A stretch of 64,000 nt of DNA from Paenibacillus sp. E222 (GTDB lineage: Bacteria; Bacillota; Bacilli; Paenibacillales; Paenibacillaceae): the NCBI RefSeq assembly GCF_013401555.1, contig NZ_CP058552.1, positions 5,208,001 to 5,272,000 on the forward strand, written 5' to 3'. The stretch's first letter is position 1. The number at the start of each line of letters is the position of its first letter. Positions 44,306 to 51,131 of this stretch are shown in pieces. The notes below the pieces were generated by a model. It searched no databases and was not told the origin of the DNA. It saw only the letters and a program-made list of their open reading frames with translations. The position numbers and the translations under genes were made by a program.

Positions 44306-44788
44306 TTATCTGGATTCCATATGCATGCTGCTGTCTTGAAGAAATTGATGTATGATTTTCAGCTCCGGTTCCGAATATTTGTCCAAAGCACGATAGAACC
44401 GTTCAGCCTCAAGCACATGTAAACGTTCATGTAGTTCAAAGATCTTTTTTCCTTGCGGCGACAACCGGAAATAGCTCTCCTTCTTGTTGTCATTCATTTT
44501 CGTACGTTTGACGAAGCCTTCCTCCAGCAGTTTGTTGCCGATCTTGGTAATGCTTGCTTTGGACAAATTCATCGCGTCGGCAATACCTGTGTTGTTAATA
44601 GGCTCATGCTTGCCAATGCAATCTATCATATGAACCGCAGTCAGGTGCTGAGGGATTTTGTCGATGCTTTCCCGCTGGGCGATACTTAGAAAATGTTCAA
44701 TTTCCGTATCTTTGTGATTCTCATATACATGTAAAAATCGAATAAATTGGTCATACACTAACTGTTTAGTTCGATCGTTTGAATCCAT
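44306..44788 (-). CDS. MarR-family transcriptional regulator
   Basis: 160 residues. Winged helix: LTAVHMIDCIGKHEPINNTGIADAMNLSKASITKIGNKLLEEGFVKRTK, with the wing DNKKESYFRLSPQGKKIFE. First gene of the regulator-nitroreductase operon. Two similar elements upstream, TTTACTAATAAA (44806-44817) and GTTTACTGGTTAAC (44870-44883), are candidate binding sites for autoregulation. Confidence 0.9.
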   Translation of the reverse strand: MDSNDRTKQLVYDQFIRFLHVYENHKDTEIEHFLSIAQRESIDKIPQHLTAVHMIDCIGKHEPINNTGIADAMNLSKASITKIGNKLLEEGFVKRTKMNDNKKESYFRLSPQGKKIFELHERLHVLEAERFYRALDKYSEPELKIIHQFLQDSSMHMESR

Positions 44789-44805
44789 TCAGTTATCGCT
44801 CCTTA

Positions 44806-44883
44806 TTTACTAATAAACAATAAAAAAACTTTAAATGATTAAACTAATACAGGAATTCAATATAAAATAGTTTACTGGTTAAC
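44806..44883 (-). promoter_or_regulatory. Candidate MarR operators
   Basis: Two partly palindromic elements sharing TTTACT lie in the AT-rich leader of the MarR operon: TTTACTAATAAA (44806-44817) and GTTTACTGGTTAAC (44870-44883). The surrounding 200 nt are otherwise AT-rich with no gene. Confidence 0.4.
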
Positions 44884-45040
44884 AATATATCACAACTGAT
44901 AATCGTTATCAACTATATGACGAAGATTGTGGCTACCCGGGAAACTAATCCCCCATACAAATCAAAGTGAAATCCATTAACTATTGAACAATTCTTCTTT
45001 TTCAAGTACTATCAATCTAAACAATTTAAACGATCATATG

Positions 45041-45104
45041 TAACTGGCGAACACGGTGAACCGTGAGGGAGCATATGGTTTTGTAATAAGCCGTACGCCT
45101 GGGC
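45041..45104 (+). ncRNA. ZTP (pfl) riboswitch aptamer
   Basis: The conserved parts of the ZTP/pfl aptamer are visible in order: AACTGGCGAACACGG, then TGAACCGTGAGGGAGC completing the first paired domain, a variable linker (ATATGGTTTTGTAATAA), then the pseudoknot part GCCGTACGCCTGGGC. It senses the purine-synthesis alarmone ZMP/ZTP, which accumulates when 10-formyl-tetrahydrofolate is short. It is followed at once by an intrinsic terminator and then folD, a well-known regulon member, so the identification is strong. Confidence 0.93.
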
Positions 45105-45140
45105 AGAGGTAAGGAATATTTATTTCCTTGCCTCTTTTTT
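45105..45140 (+). terminator. Riboswitch expression-platform terminator
   Basis: AGAGGTAAGGAA (45105-45116) pairs with TTCCTTGCCTCT (45124-45135, one GU pair) and is followed by TTTTT. It directly abuts the ZTP aptamer; ligand binding should prevent it from forming and switch folD on. Confidence 0.9.
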
Positions 45141-45162
45141 ATGTTGAAAGGGCGATGTGAAA

Positions 45163-46014
45163 ATGAGTACTGACGCACTGATCTTAAATGGACAAACGGT
45201 ATCGGATTTTATGAAGGAAGACATGGCCTCGAAGGTTGCTATTCTGAAGGAAAAAGGCATTCAGCCTTGTCTCGCTACCATTCTCGTCGGAGATGATCCT
45301 TCCTCAGCAACCTATGTGCGTATGAAAGGAAATGCTTGTGCGCGCTTAGGCGTGCATTCCATTAAGGTCGTTCTTTCTGCGGATACCACCACAGATGAAT
45401 TGATTCAAGAAATTAACAAGCTCAATGAAGACCCTTCTGTACACGGTATTTTGCTTCAGCACCCTGTCCCGAATCACATCGATGAAAGAGCAGCTTTTGA
45501 TGCCATCAGCATCGAGAAAGACGTTGACGGTGTAACGACCCTTGGTTTCGCACTTAATGCTTTTGGAGAAGCCGAATTCCCTTCCTGTACACCACAGGCT
45601 ATTATGCGTATTCTGGATTTCTACAATATTCAGATCGAGGGCAAACATGCGGTTGTTATCGGAAGAAGTCCAATTCTGGGCAAACCTGTCTCAGCCATGC
45701 TGCTCAACCGGAATGCAACGGTGACGACCTGCCACTCCAAAACCGTGAATCTGGAGGAAATCGTGAAGCTTGGCGATATCATTATCGCAGCCGTGGGCAA
45801 ACCCCTCTTTGTTAAAGGAGACTGGATTAAACCAGGCGCTGTCGTTATTGATGCAGGTTATAACAAAGGCAATGTCGGAGATGTGGACTACGAAGCTTGC
45901 TTCGTTCCTTCTTCAGCAATTACACCTGTACCGGGCGGCGTTGGTCCAGTAACGATTGCGACGCTCATCGAACATACGATTAAATCTGCCTACAAGTTGT
46001 CTGAAAATGCATAA
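45163..46014 (+). CDS. folD: Bifunctional methylene-THF dehydrogenase/methenyl-THF cyclohydrolase
   Basis: A 283-residue FolD from ATG 45163 (AAAGGG upstream; the GTG two codons earlier is too close to it). Family signatures: VGDDPSSATYVRMKGNACA with the catalytic Lys, HGILLQHPVPNHI, EKDVDGVT, VVIGRSPILGKPVSAMLLNRNATVTTCHSKT and TPVPGGVGPVTIATLIEHT. It interconverts 5,10-methylene- and 10-formyl-tetrahydrofolate, supplying formyl groups for purines, under control of the ZTP riboswitch. Confidence 0.97.
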   Translation: MSTDALILNGQTVSDFMKEDMASKVAILKEKGIQPCLATILVGDDPSSATYVRMKGNACARLGVHSIKVVLSADTTTDELIQEINKLNEDPSVHGILLQHPVPNHIDERAAFDAISIEKDVDGVTTLGFALNAFGEAEFPSCTPQAIMRILDFYNIQIEGKHAVVIGRSPILGKPVSAMLLNRNATVTTCHSKTVNLEEIVKLGDIIIAAVGKPLFVKGDWIKPGAVVIDAGYNKGNVGDVDYEACFVPSSAITPVPGGVGPVTIATLIEHTIKSAYKLSENA

Positions 46015-46033
46015 TTGAATTAGCGCAAAAACC

Positions 46034-46058
46034 AGGTCCCTCCAGTGACGAGGGGCCT
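46034..46058 (+). terminator. Terminator after folD
   Basis: AGGTCCCTC (46034-46042) pairs with GAGGGGCCT (46050-46058), one mismatch, 7-nt loop, then TTATTTGTATTT. It is 20 nt past the folD stop. Confidence 0.75.
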
Positions 46059-46180
46059 TATTTGTATTTGATTAAGCTCGAATTGAAAATAGGAAAATAT
46101 ATAGATCTTTTTTTCTCTTTTTACAATCGGACCATATCTATATTATTATGAACAAGGCTTGGGAAGGAGATAAGCATAAC

Positions 46181-46945
46181 TTGAAACCTTTAGTACAGCT
46201 CCTGCATTTTGGTTATCATCAGGCGATGAGTTGCATTTTTCCTGTGGCGATCTTTGGAACGTTTGCCCTTTCTAGCGTAATTCAGATACCCTTTCTTTAT
46301 CGCTATGATGCCATTCTGCTTGTTTTATTAGCAGTCCAATACCTTATGTACCGGAGCGGATTGGAAACACGTGATGAAATCAAAGTCATATGTATATTTC
46401 ACGTGATTGGATTGGTACTGGAGATGTATAAGGTGTGGATGGGTTCCTGGTCATACCCTGAGCCTGGTTATACCAAGCTCTTTGGTGTCCCTCTTTATAG
46501 CGGATTTATGTATGCAAGTGTAGCAAGCTTTATGTGTCAAATATGGCGCAGATTGCGTATGGACATGACAGGCTGGCCGGGATTTGCATCTTCGGTTCTG
46601 TTAGGAGGAGCCATCTATATCAACTTTTTCACACATCATTTTATTCCCGATTTCCGTTGGTGGTTGACCGCTCTCGTATTTATTGTTTTTCGAAAAACAT
46701 GGATTATCTATCGGGTACGATTAACTACCTATCGAATGCCGTTAACACTCGCTTTTATCATCGTCGGTTTTTTCATCTGGACCGCTGAAAATTTAGCTAC
46801 ATTTTTTAACGGCTGGAAATACCCCGACCAGCATGATTCCTGGCAGCTGGTCAGTTTTAGCAAGATCAGTTCATGGTTCCTTTTGGTGATTATTAGTGTC
46901 ATCATTGTGGCCCAACTGAAATATGTCAAAGCCAATCGAAAATAA
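46181..46945 (+). CDS. DUF817-family integral membrane protein
   Basis: 254 residues with seven to eight predicted membrane helices, containing SWSYPEPGYTKLFGVPLYSGFMYASVASF, INFFTHHFIPDFRWWL and TAENLATFFNGWKYPDQHDSW, which are characteristic of the DUF817 (YoaT-like) family of unknown function. I take TTG 46181 as the start because GGAAGGAG lies 11 nt upstream; the ATG at 46148 has no ribosome binding site. It precedes uppP by 16 nt, so they are probably co-transcribed, hinting at an envelope role. Confidence 0.85.
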   Translation: MKPLVQLLHFGYHQAMSCIFPVAIFGTFALSSVIQIPFLYRYDAILLVLLAVQYLMYRSGLETRDEIKVICIFHVIGLVLEMYKVWMGSWSYPEPGYTKLFGVPLYSGFMYASVASFMCQIWRRLRMDMTGWPGFASSVLLGGAIYINFFTHHFIPDFRWWLTALVFIVFRKTWIIYRVRLTTYRMPLTLAFIIVGFFIWTAENLATFFNGWKYPDQHDSWQLVSFSKISSWFLLVIISVIIVAQLKYVKANRK

Positions 46946-46961
46946 TAAGTAGGAGGATATA

Positions 46962-47774
46962 ATGGAAGACTTTATTTTATGGTTGAAATATGTGTTATTA
47001 GGTATCGTACAAGGGGCTACAGAGCCTATTCCGGTTTCTTCAAGCGGTCATTTGATTATCGTTCAACGATTGCTTGGCATGGAGCAGAACGGATTATCCT
47101 TTGAAATTTTGACGAACACCGCCTCACTGATTGCCATTATGTTTATCTTTCGGGAAGATATCAAAAAGCTTATTGTAGGAGGCTGGCGATTCCTAGTTTC
47201 TCGCAATGCGGAGTACAGAGCAGATTTTATGTTTTGTGTATACATAATTATTGGTACCCTGCCTGCTGCGATCGGGGCTGTGCTGTTCAAGGATAAAATT
47301 GAGGAAATCTTCACTTCTGTCTATACGGTTGCGATTAGTTTACTGATTACAGGGGTTGCGCTATGGCTCATTCGAAACCTTCGTGGGCGAAAAAGAGATG
47401 GAGATTTGTCTGTGAAAGACGCCATACTGGTGGGTCTGGCTCAAGCAGTGGCTCTTATTCCGGGAATAAGCCGCTCCGGTGCAACAGTCATTGCATCTAT
47501 TGCTGTAGGGATGAAACAAGAAACGGCGTTGAAATTTTCCTTTATGCTCTACATTCCGATTAGCATCGGCGGGGTAATTTTAGGTGCCTCTGACATCGTA
47601 ACCGATCCGCACCGAGTGCAGTTGGCTATCCCTTACATTCTAGCGTTCATTACGACCCTTATCGTAACCTACTTTTCAATGAGATGGTTCATGGGAATTA
47701 TGGCAAGAGGGAACTTGATTTACTTTTCATACTATTGCTTTGTCGTCGGAATTCTTTTGCTTATTTTTTTGTAA
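46962..47774 (+). CDS. uppP: Undecaprenyl-diphosphate phosphatase
   Basis: A 270-residue membrane enzyme of the BacA/UppP family, which recycles the C55 lipid carrier of cell-wall synthesis and gives bacitracin resistance. Both signatures are present: the Glu-rich/PxxSSSGH motif at E21-H30 (EPIPVSSSGHLI) and the PGISRSGATV motif with its active-site Arg. Eight hydrophobic segments. ATG 46962 follows AGGAGG. It is the second gene after a DUF817 protein and ends in a strong terminator. Confidence 0.96.
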   Translation: MEDFILWLKYVLLGIVQGATEPIPVSSSGHLIIVQRLLGMEQNGLSFEILTNTASLIAIMFIFREDIKKLIVGGWRFLVSRNAEYRADFMFCVYIIIGTLPAAIGAVLFKDKIEEIFTSVYTVAISLLITGVALWLIRNLRGRKRDGDLSVKDAILVGLAQAVALIPGISRSGATVIASIAVGMKQETALKFSFMLYIPISIGGVILGASDIVTDPHRVQLAIPYILAFITTLIVTYFSMRWFMGIMARGNLIYFSYYCFVVGILLLIFL

Positions 47775-47799
47775 ATCGGAATTTTCTTGTAACGGGAAA

Positions 47800-47830
47800 G
47801 GGAACAACCTCTATACAGTGGGTTGTTCCC
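47800..47830 (+). terminator. Terminator after uppP
   Basis: GGGAACAACC (47800-47809) pairs with GGTTGTTCCC (47821-47830) and is followed by TTTTT. Confidence 0.88.
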
Positions 47831-47892
47831 TTTTTATTGTTTTCCAAACTTGACGATCCCCGCCCTACTCGCAGATTCCGTACGAATACTCA

Positions 47893-48585
47893 TTAAAGCT
47901 CTCCAACAACCATGGAACCCATGCCATTCGGGTCATCCATTTTTTTATGGGTGACGAGCTCTCCTTTATCGTTGAATCCCTTTATTTCATACGGAATTGT
48001 TGCGGACGAGGGTAGTGATACAAACCAGATTATGCTTTCCGGCCCCACCTCAACCAGCTTGGCTTCAGTAACTACTGGTTTCTCATCCCCCTCGAACTCG
48101 ACAGTTACACGCTGAATCGCCGGGTCTAATATATGTCCAAACAGCATAGGGAAAGGTGTCGATATATGACTCAATTCAGGTATGCTCATATAATCCATTG
48201 CAGACGTGAATTGAGATGATTCACCAATAGAATATCCGCCCCCCCAAGCCCACTTCCATCCGAATATTATTTTCCGAGCATACTCCATCTGAAGATTGCT
48301 GTTATTCTCTTGGCCGGATTTTTGTTTAAACAAAATTATGCCCCCGTCTACCGGTTCTTGATGAATGATGTGTAATGAATTATCATTATTTCTAAACTTC
48401 TGAATCGCTTCTTCAGCAGTTTTCCCTATAGGAATATGCATCGTTTCACTCATTCCCATTGCTTTGGACATGCGCCGATCGGCTAGTCCGCCAGGTCTGT
48501 CATTCACATAAACAAATGCGATGCATGATATGAGCAAAAGTAAAATGAGTATCGCAGTAATTCGAATAATTCGTTTGCTTCGCAT
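47893..48585 (-). CDS. Unrecognised membrane-anchored extracellular protein
   Basis: 230 residues: a short basic N-terminus, one membrane helix (about 9-28, ILILLLLISCIAFVYV), then a 200-residue extracellular region with KTAEEAIQKFRNN, GWKWAWGGGYSIGESSQF and EFEGDEKPVVTEAKLVEVGPESIIWFVSLP. I do not recognise the family; it resembles small extracytoplasmic proteins of Paenibacillus without known role. The ATG at 48585 has GGGGAG 7 nt upstream, inside a run of seven Gs. Just upstream a second frame encodes an acidic stretch (MTENEETHETTQPQ...) that would join this gene in frame if the G run lost one base (see findings). Confidence 0.7.
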   Translation of the reverse strand: MRSKRIIRITAILILLLLISCIAFVYVNDRPGGLADRRMSKAMGMSETMHIPIGKTAEEAIQKFRNNDNSLHIIHQEPVDGGIILFKQKSGQENNSNLQMEYARKIIFGWKWAWGGGYSIGESSQFTSAMDYMSIPELSHISTPFPMLFGHILDPAIQRVTVEFEGDEKPVVTEAKLVEVGPESIIWFVSLPSSATIPYEIKGFNDKGELVTHKKMDDPNGMGSMVVGEL

Positions 48586-48796
48586 TTTTGGTCTCCCCCC
48601 CTGATATCAAATCATAATTTTCTGTTTGCGGCTGTGTCGTTTCATGGGTTTCCTCATTCTCTGTCATGGGAGTTGAAACCGACTCATTGGTTTGTAGAAC
48701 GAAGTTCTTTCAATTGTATCACTCTTTGCAGGAACTCATCAGATTATCTCCCTCACTCCAATTAACACTCAAACAACATCACATGTTTAAAACGAA

Positions 48797-48823
48797 AAAA
48801 AGTCGCCATAATGGCGACTTTTT
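48797..48823. terminator. Bidirectional terminator
   Basis: AAAAAGTCGCCAT (48797-48809) pairs with ATGGCGACTTTTT (48811-48823), near-perfect, with A/T flanks. On the minus strand it ends the yojF-bshB2 operon. The stem is almost identical to the terminator at 32325-32352. Confidence 0.85.
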
Positions 48824-48852
48824 ACGTGAATTAGATTGTACAGATTGTAAAA

Positions 48853-49527
48853 TTAATCGAACTTATAGGTCCAAAATGCTTCTCTTCCAAACCGATTTCG
48901 GATTTGTTCATCGTCCAATTTCCCCTTGCCGACAAGTTCCGGCGCTTGGAATTGTGAACGGTGAGCTCGAATCGACGCCATTTTCTTGGCAAGGAATCCG
49001 CTCACGTCTTCAATCACATCCGCTTTCCCGATGCTCTCTTCGTGATTGTTCGAGAATGCACAGCAGTAGACGATAGGTCTCTCTTCAGCGGGTAATCGGC
49101 CAATCGTTCGCGTAACCGCAGCTCCGGTTGCATCATGATCGGGATGTACGCTATACCCGGGATAGAACGTAATGACCAGTGACGGTTTAAGCTCCTTGAT
49201 GAGCGCCAAAATGTGGCCATCCAGCAGCTCAGGGTCTTCAAACTCGATCATTTTATCATGAAAACCGAGCATCCTTAAGTCTTGAATACCAATCGCATTA
49301 GAGGACTCTATGAGTTCATCCTTACGGATTATTGGCAAGGTGACCCGGTTGGCAAATGGAGGAATGCCCATATTACGTCCCATCTCCCCTAGAGTCAGGC
49401 AAGCATAAGTGACTTGAGCACCGCCTTCTATGTACTTCGCCAACGTTCCCGAAGCAGTGAATGCTTCATCATCGGGATGGGGAAACACAACTAAAATGCG
49501 CTGATGTTCAATCTGTTTGTTATTCAT
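48853..49527 (-). CDS. bshB2: Bacillithiol biosynthesis deacetylase BshB2
   Basis: A 224-residue PIG-L/LmbE-type zinc deacetylase. The metal motifs are LVVFPHPDDEAFTASGT and HPDHDATG; the segments TYACLTLGEMGRNMG, FANRVTLPIIRKDEL and DLRMLGFHDK match Bacillus YojG/BshB2 closely. It removes the acetyl group from GlcNAc-malate in bacillithiol synthesis and may act on S-conjugates. ATG 49527 (GGAGG 11 nt upstream) is preferred to the ATG at 49551, which overlaps the previous stop. It follows yojF, as in Bacillus. Confidence 0.93.
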   Translation of the reverse strand: MNNKQIEHQRILVVFPHPDDEAFTASGTLAKYIEGGAQVTYACLTLGEMGRNMGIPPFANRVTLPIIRKDELIESSNAIGIQDLRMLGFHDKMIEFEDPELLDGHILALIKELKPSLVITFYPGYSVHPDHDATGAAVTRTIGRLPAEERPIVYCCAFSNNHEESIGKADVIEDVSGFLAKKMASIRAHRSQFQAPELVGKGKLDDEQIRNRFGREAFWTYKFD

Positions 49528-49550
49528 GCTTATTTGATCCTCCGCTTTCA

Positions 49551-49895
49551 TCAGAACAATTCCCGACTAAGTTGTAAAGCTACAACCAGCTTTCCTTGAC
49601 TATCGTGACCAGCCAGGATGAGTCGTTCTTGTTCCAGCTCGTCAATGTGTGTAAGTCCTTCAGCGTATATCCAGCCGTGAGTGGTTTTTAAACCAACTCG
49701 GTATGGGCCTGTGCCCGAGATAGATCCTTGCGTATATCGTATGACCGCATTGGAAATGAATGCCGACCCCGGATGCCTTGTGCTATCGAAGTGACTGGCG
49801 TAAGCACCTGACGTGAGTTCGAGGTGTAAATATAGGTCCTGATCGAGAAGTTGATTGATCCGGTGTTGGATGTCTTGAGGCTCTATTGGCTGCAT
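49551..49895 (-). CDS. yojF: YojF-family (DUF1806) protein
   Basis: A 114-residue small protein: LDQDLYLHLELTSGAYASHFD, SAFISNAVIRYTQGSISGTGPYRVGLKTTHGWIYAEGLTHID. The pattern matches the DUF1806 family, whose gene conserves its place directly before bshB2 in Bacillus. Biochemical role unknown; by context something to do with bacillithiol. Its stop touches the bshB2 region (TGATG). Confidence 0.9.
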   Translation of the reverse strand: MQPIEPQDIQHRINQLLDQDLYLHLELTSGAYASHFDSTRHPGSAFISNAVIRYTQGSISGTGPYRVGLKTTHGWIYAEGLTHIDELEQERLILAGHDSQGKLVVALQLSRELF

Positions 49896-49996
49896 GGCGG
49901 CCTCCTTTTTAGTATAAAATAACGTTCTACATCCATTTTAACATATGTCCCGTGAGAATAAACATGGAATGAGTGAGCGAATGTTTAGAATACTCT

Positions 49997-50914
49997 CTAT
50001 TTACTGTTTTCTAAAGAATCCTCTTCCTTCTGCACGGGTTCGGAGCACTCTCTTCTTAACAAGGCAATTTCATGTCGATAAGGTGCACTTTTATATTTTA
50101 TTTTGCCAATCGACGGCGTCTCAAGCAGTTTCGGAAGTGACACGAGCTGGGGATGATGTACGATATAATCCAAAGCCTGGAGTCCGATATGTCCGTGTCC
50201 GATGTTCTCATGGCGATCTTTCCTCGATCCCCGCACATTCTTGGAATCATTGATGTGCAGTACTTTCAAGCGATCAAGGCCAATTACCTCGTCAAACTGC
50301 TCAAGTACCCCATCAAAATGATGAACAATATCGTATCCGGCATCATGAACATGACAAGTATCCAGACATATGGAAATCCGTTCATTCCGTTGCACGCCAT
50401 CGATAATCTTTGCCAGTTCTTCAAAGCTTGTTCCGCACTCTGTTCCCTTTCCCGCCATCGTCTCTAACGAAATCTGTACCTCCGGGTGATTATCGTCTTG
50501 TAATACTTCGTTTAACCCCCGAATGATTTGTCGAATACCGATGTTCAATCCAGCGTTTACGTGGGCTCCGGGGTGAAGAACAAGCTGATTTGATCCAAGC
50601 GATGCCGTTCGTTCGATCTCATCCCGCAAGAATTGTACGCTAAAATCAAACACCTCTCGCTTGTAACTGTTGGCGAGATTAATCAGGAATGGAGCATGCA
50701 CGACAATATTGGAAATGCCGTGCTGCTTCATGTGCAAATGACCTGCTTCTATATTATATTGCGAAATAGGTTTTCGTTTCGAATTCTGCGGTGCGCCGGT
50801 GTACATCAGAAAAGTAGATGCACCATAAGAAGCGGCTTCTTTACTAGCCTGGAGAAGCATCTCTTTTCCTCCAAAGGATACATGCGATCCAATCAGCAGA
50901 TCACTACTTTTCAT
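49997..50914 (-). CDS. nfo: Endonuclease IV (AP endonuclease)
   Basis: A 305-residue TIM-barrel, tri-zinc AP endonuclease of the Nfo family. Visible motifs: [118 protein letters not shown] and LETPS. It repairs abasic sites and 3'-blocked ends. Start ATG 50914 has AGGAGAGGG about 9 nt upstream. The C-terminal 20 residues are a poorly conserved acidic tail. Single-gene unit. Confidence 0.95.
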   Translation of the reverse strand: MKSSDLLIGSHVSFGGKEMLLQASKEAASYGASTFLMYTGAPQNSKRKPISQYNIEAGHLHMKQHGISNIVVHAPFLINLANSYKREVFDFSVQFLRDEIERTASLGSNQLVLHPGAHVNAGLNIGIRQIIRGLNEVLQDDNHPEVQISLETMAGKGTECGTSFEELAKIIDGVQRNERISICLDTCHVHDAGYDIVHHFDGVLEQFDEVIGLDRLKVLHINDSKNVRGSRKDRHENIGHGHIGLQALDYIVHHPQLVSLPKLLETPSIGKIKYKSAPYRHEIALLRRECSEPVQKEEDSLENSK

Positions 50915-51054
50915 TACCAACCACCCTCTCCTGTCGAATCCATCATTCAATTATCAATGAAATGGGTTGGATTGGCTAATGGGAAATGACGGTGGTGAAG
51001 GAGATCAGAGGAAGGCACTCCCGGGTTGCAATAACTTGTATAGTAAAAGCAAGA

Positions 51055-51074
51055 AAGCCGCCAATTGGCGGCTT
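51055..51074 (-). terminator. Palindromic terminator after GH43 gene
   Basis: A perfect 20-nt palindrome AAGCCGCCAATTGGCGGCTT; on the minus strand it is followed by TCTTGCTTTT. It lies 58 nt past the GH43 stop. Confidence 0.75.
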
Positions 51075-51131
51075 AATATGCATTCCAGTTCTCGTTACAA
51101 TCATTTTCATCCTCAACGCTTGGCTTCCGGT

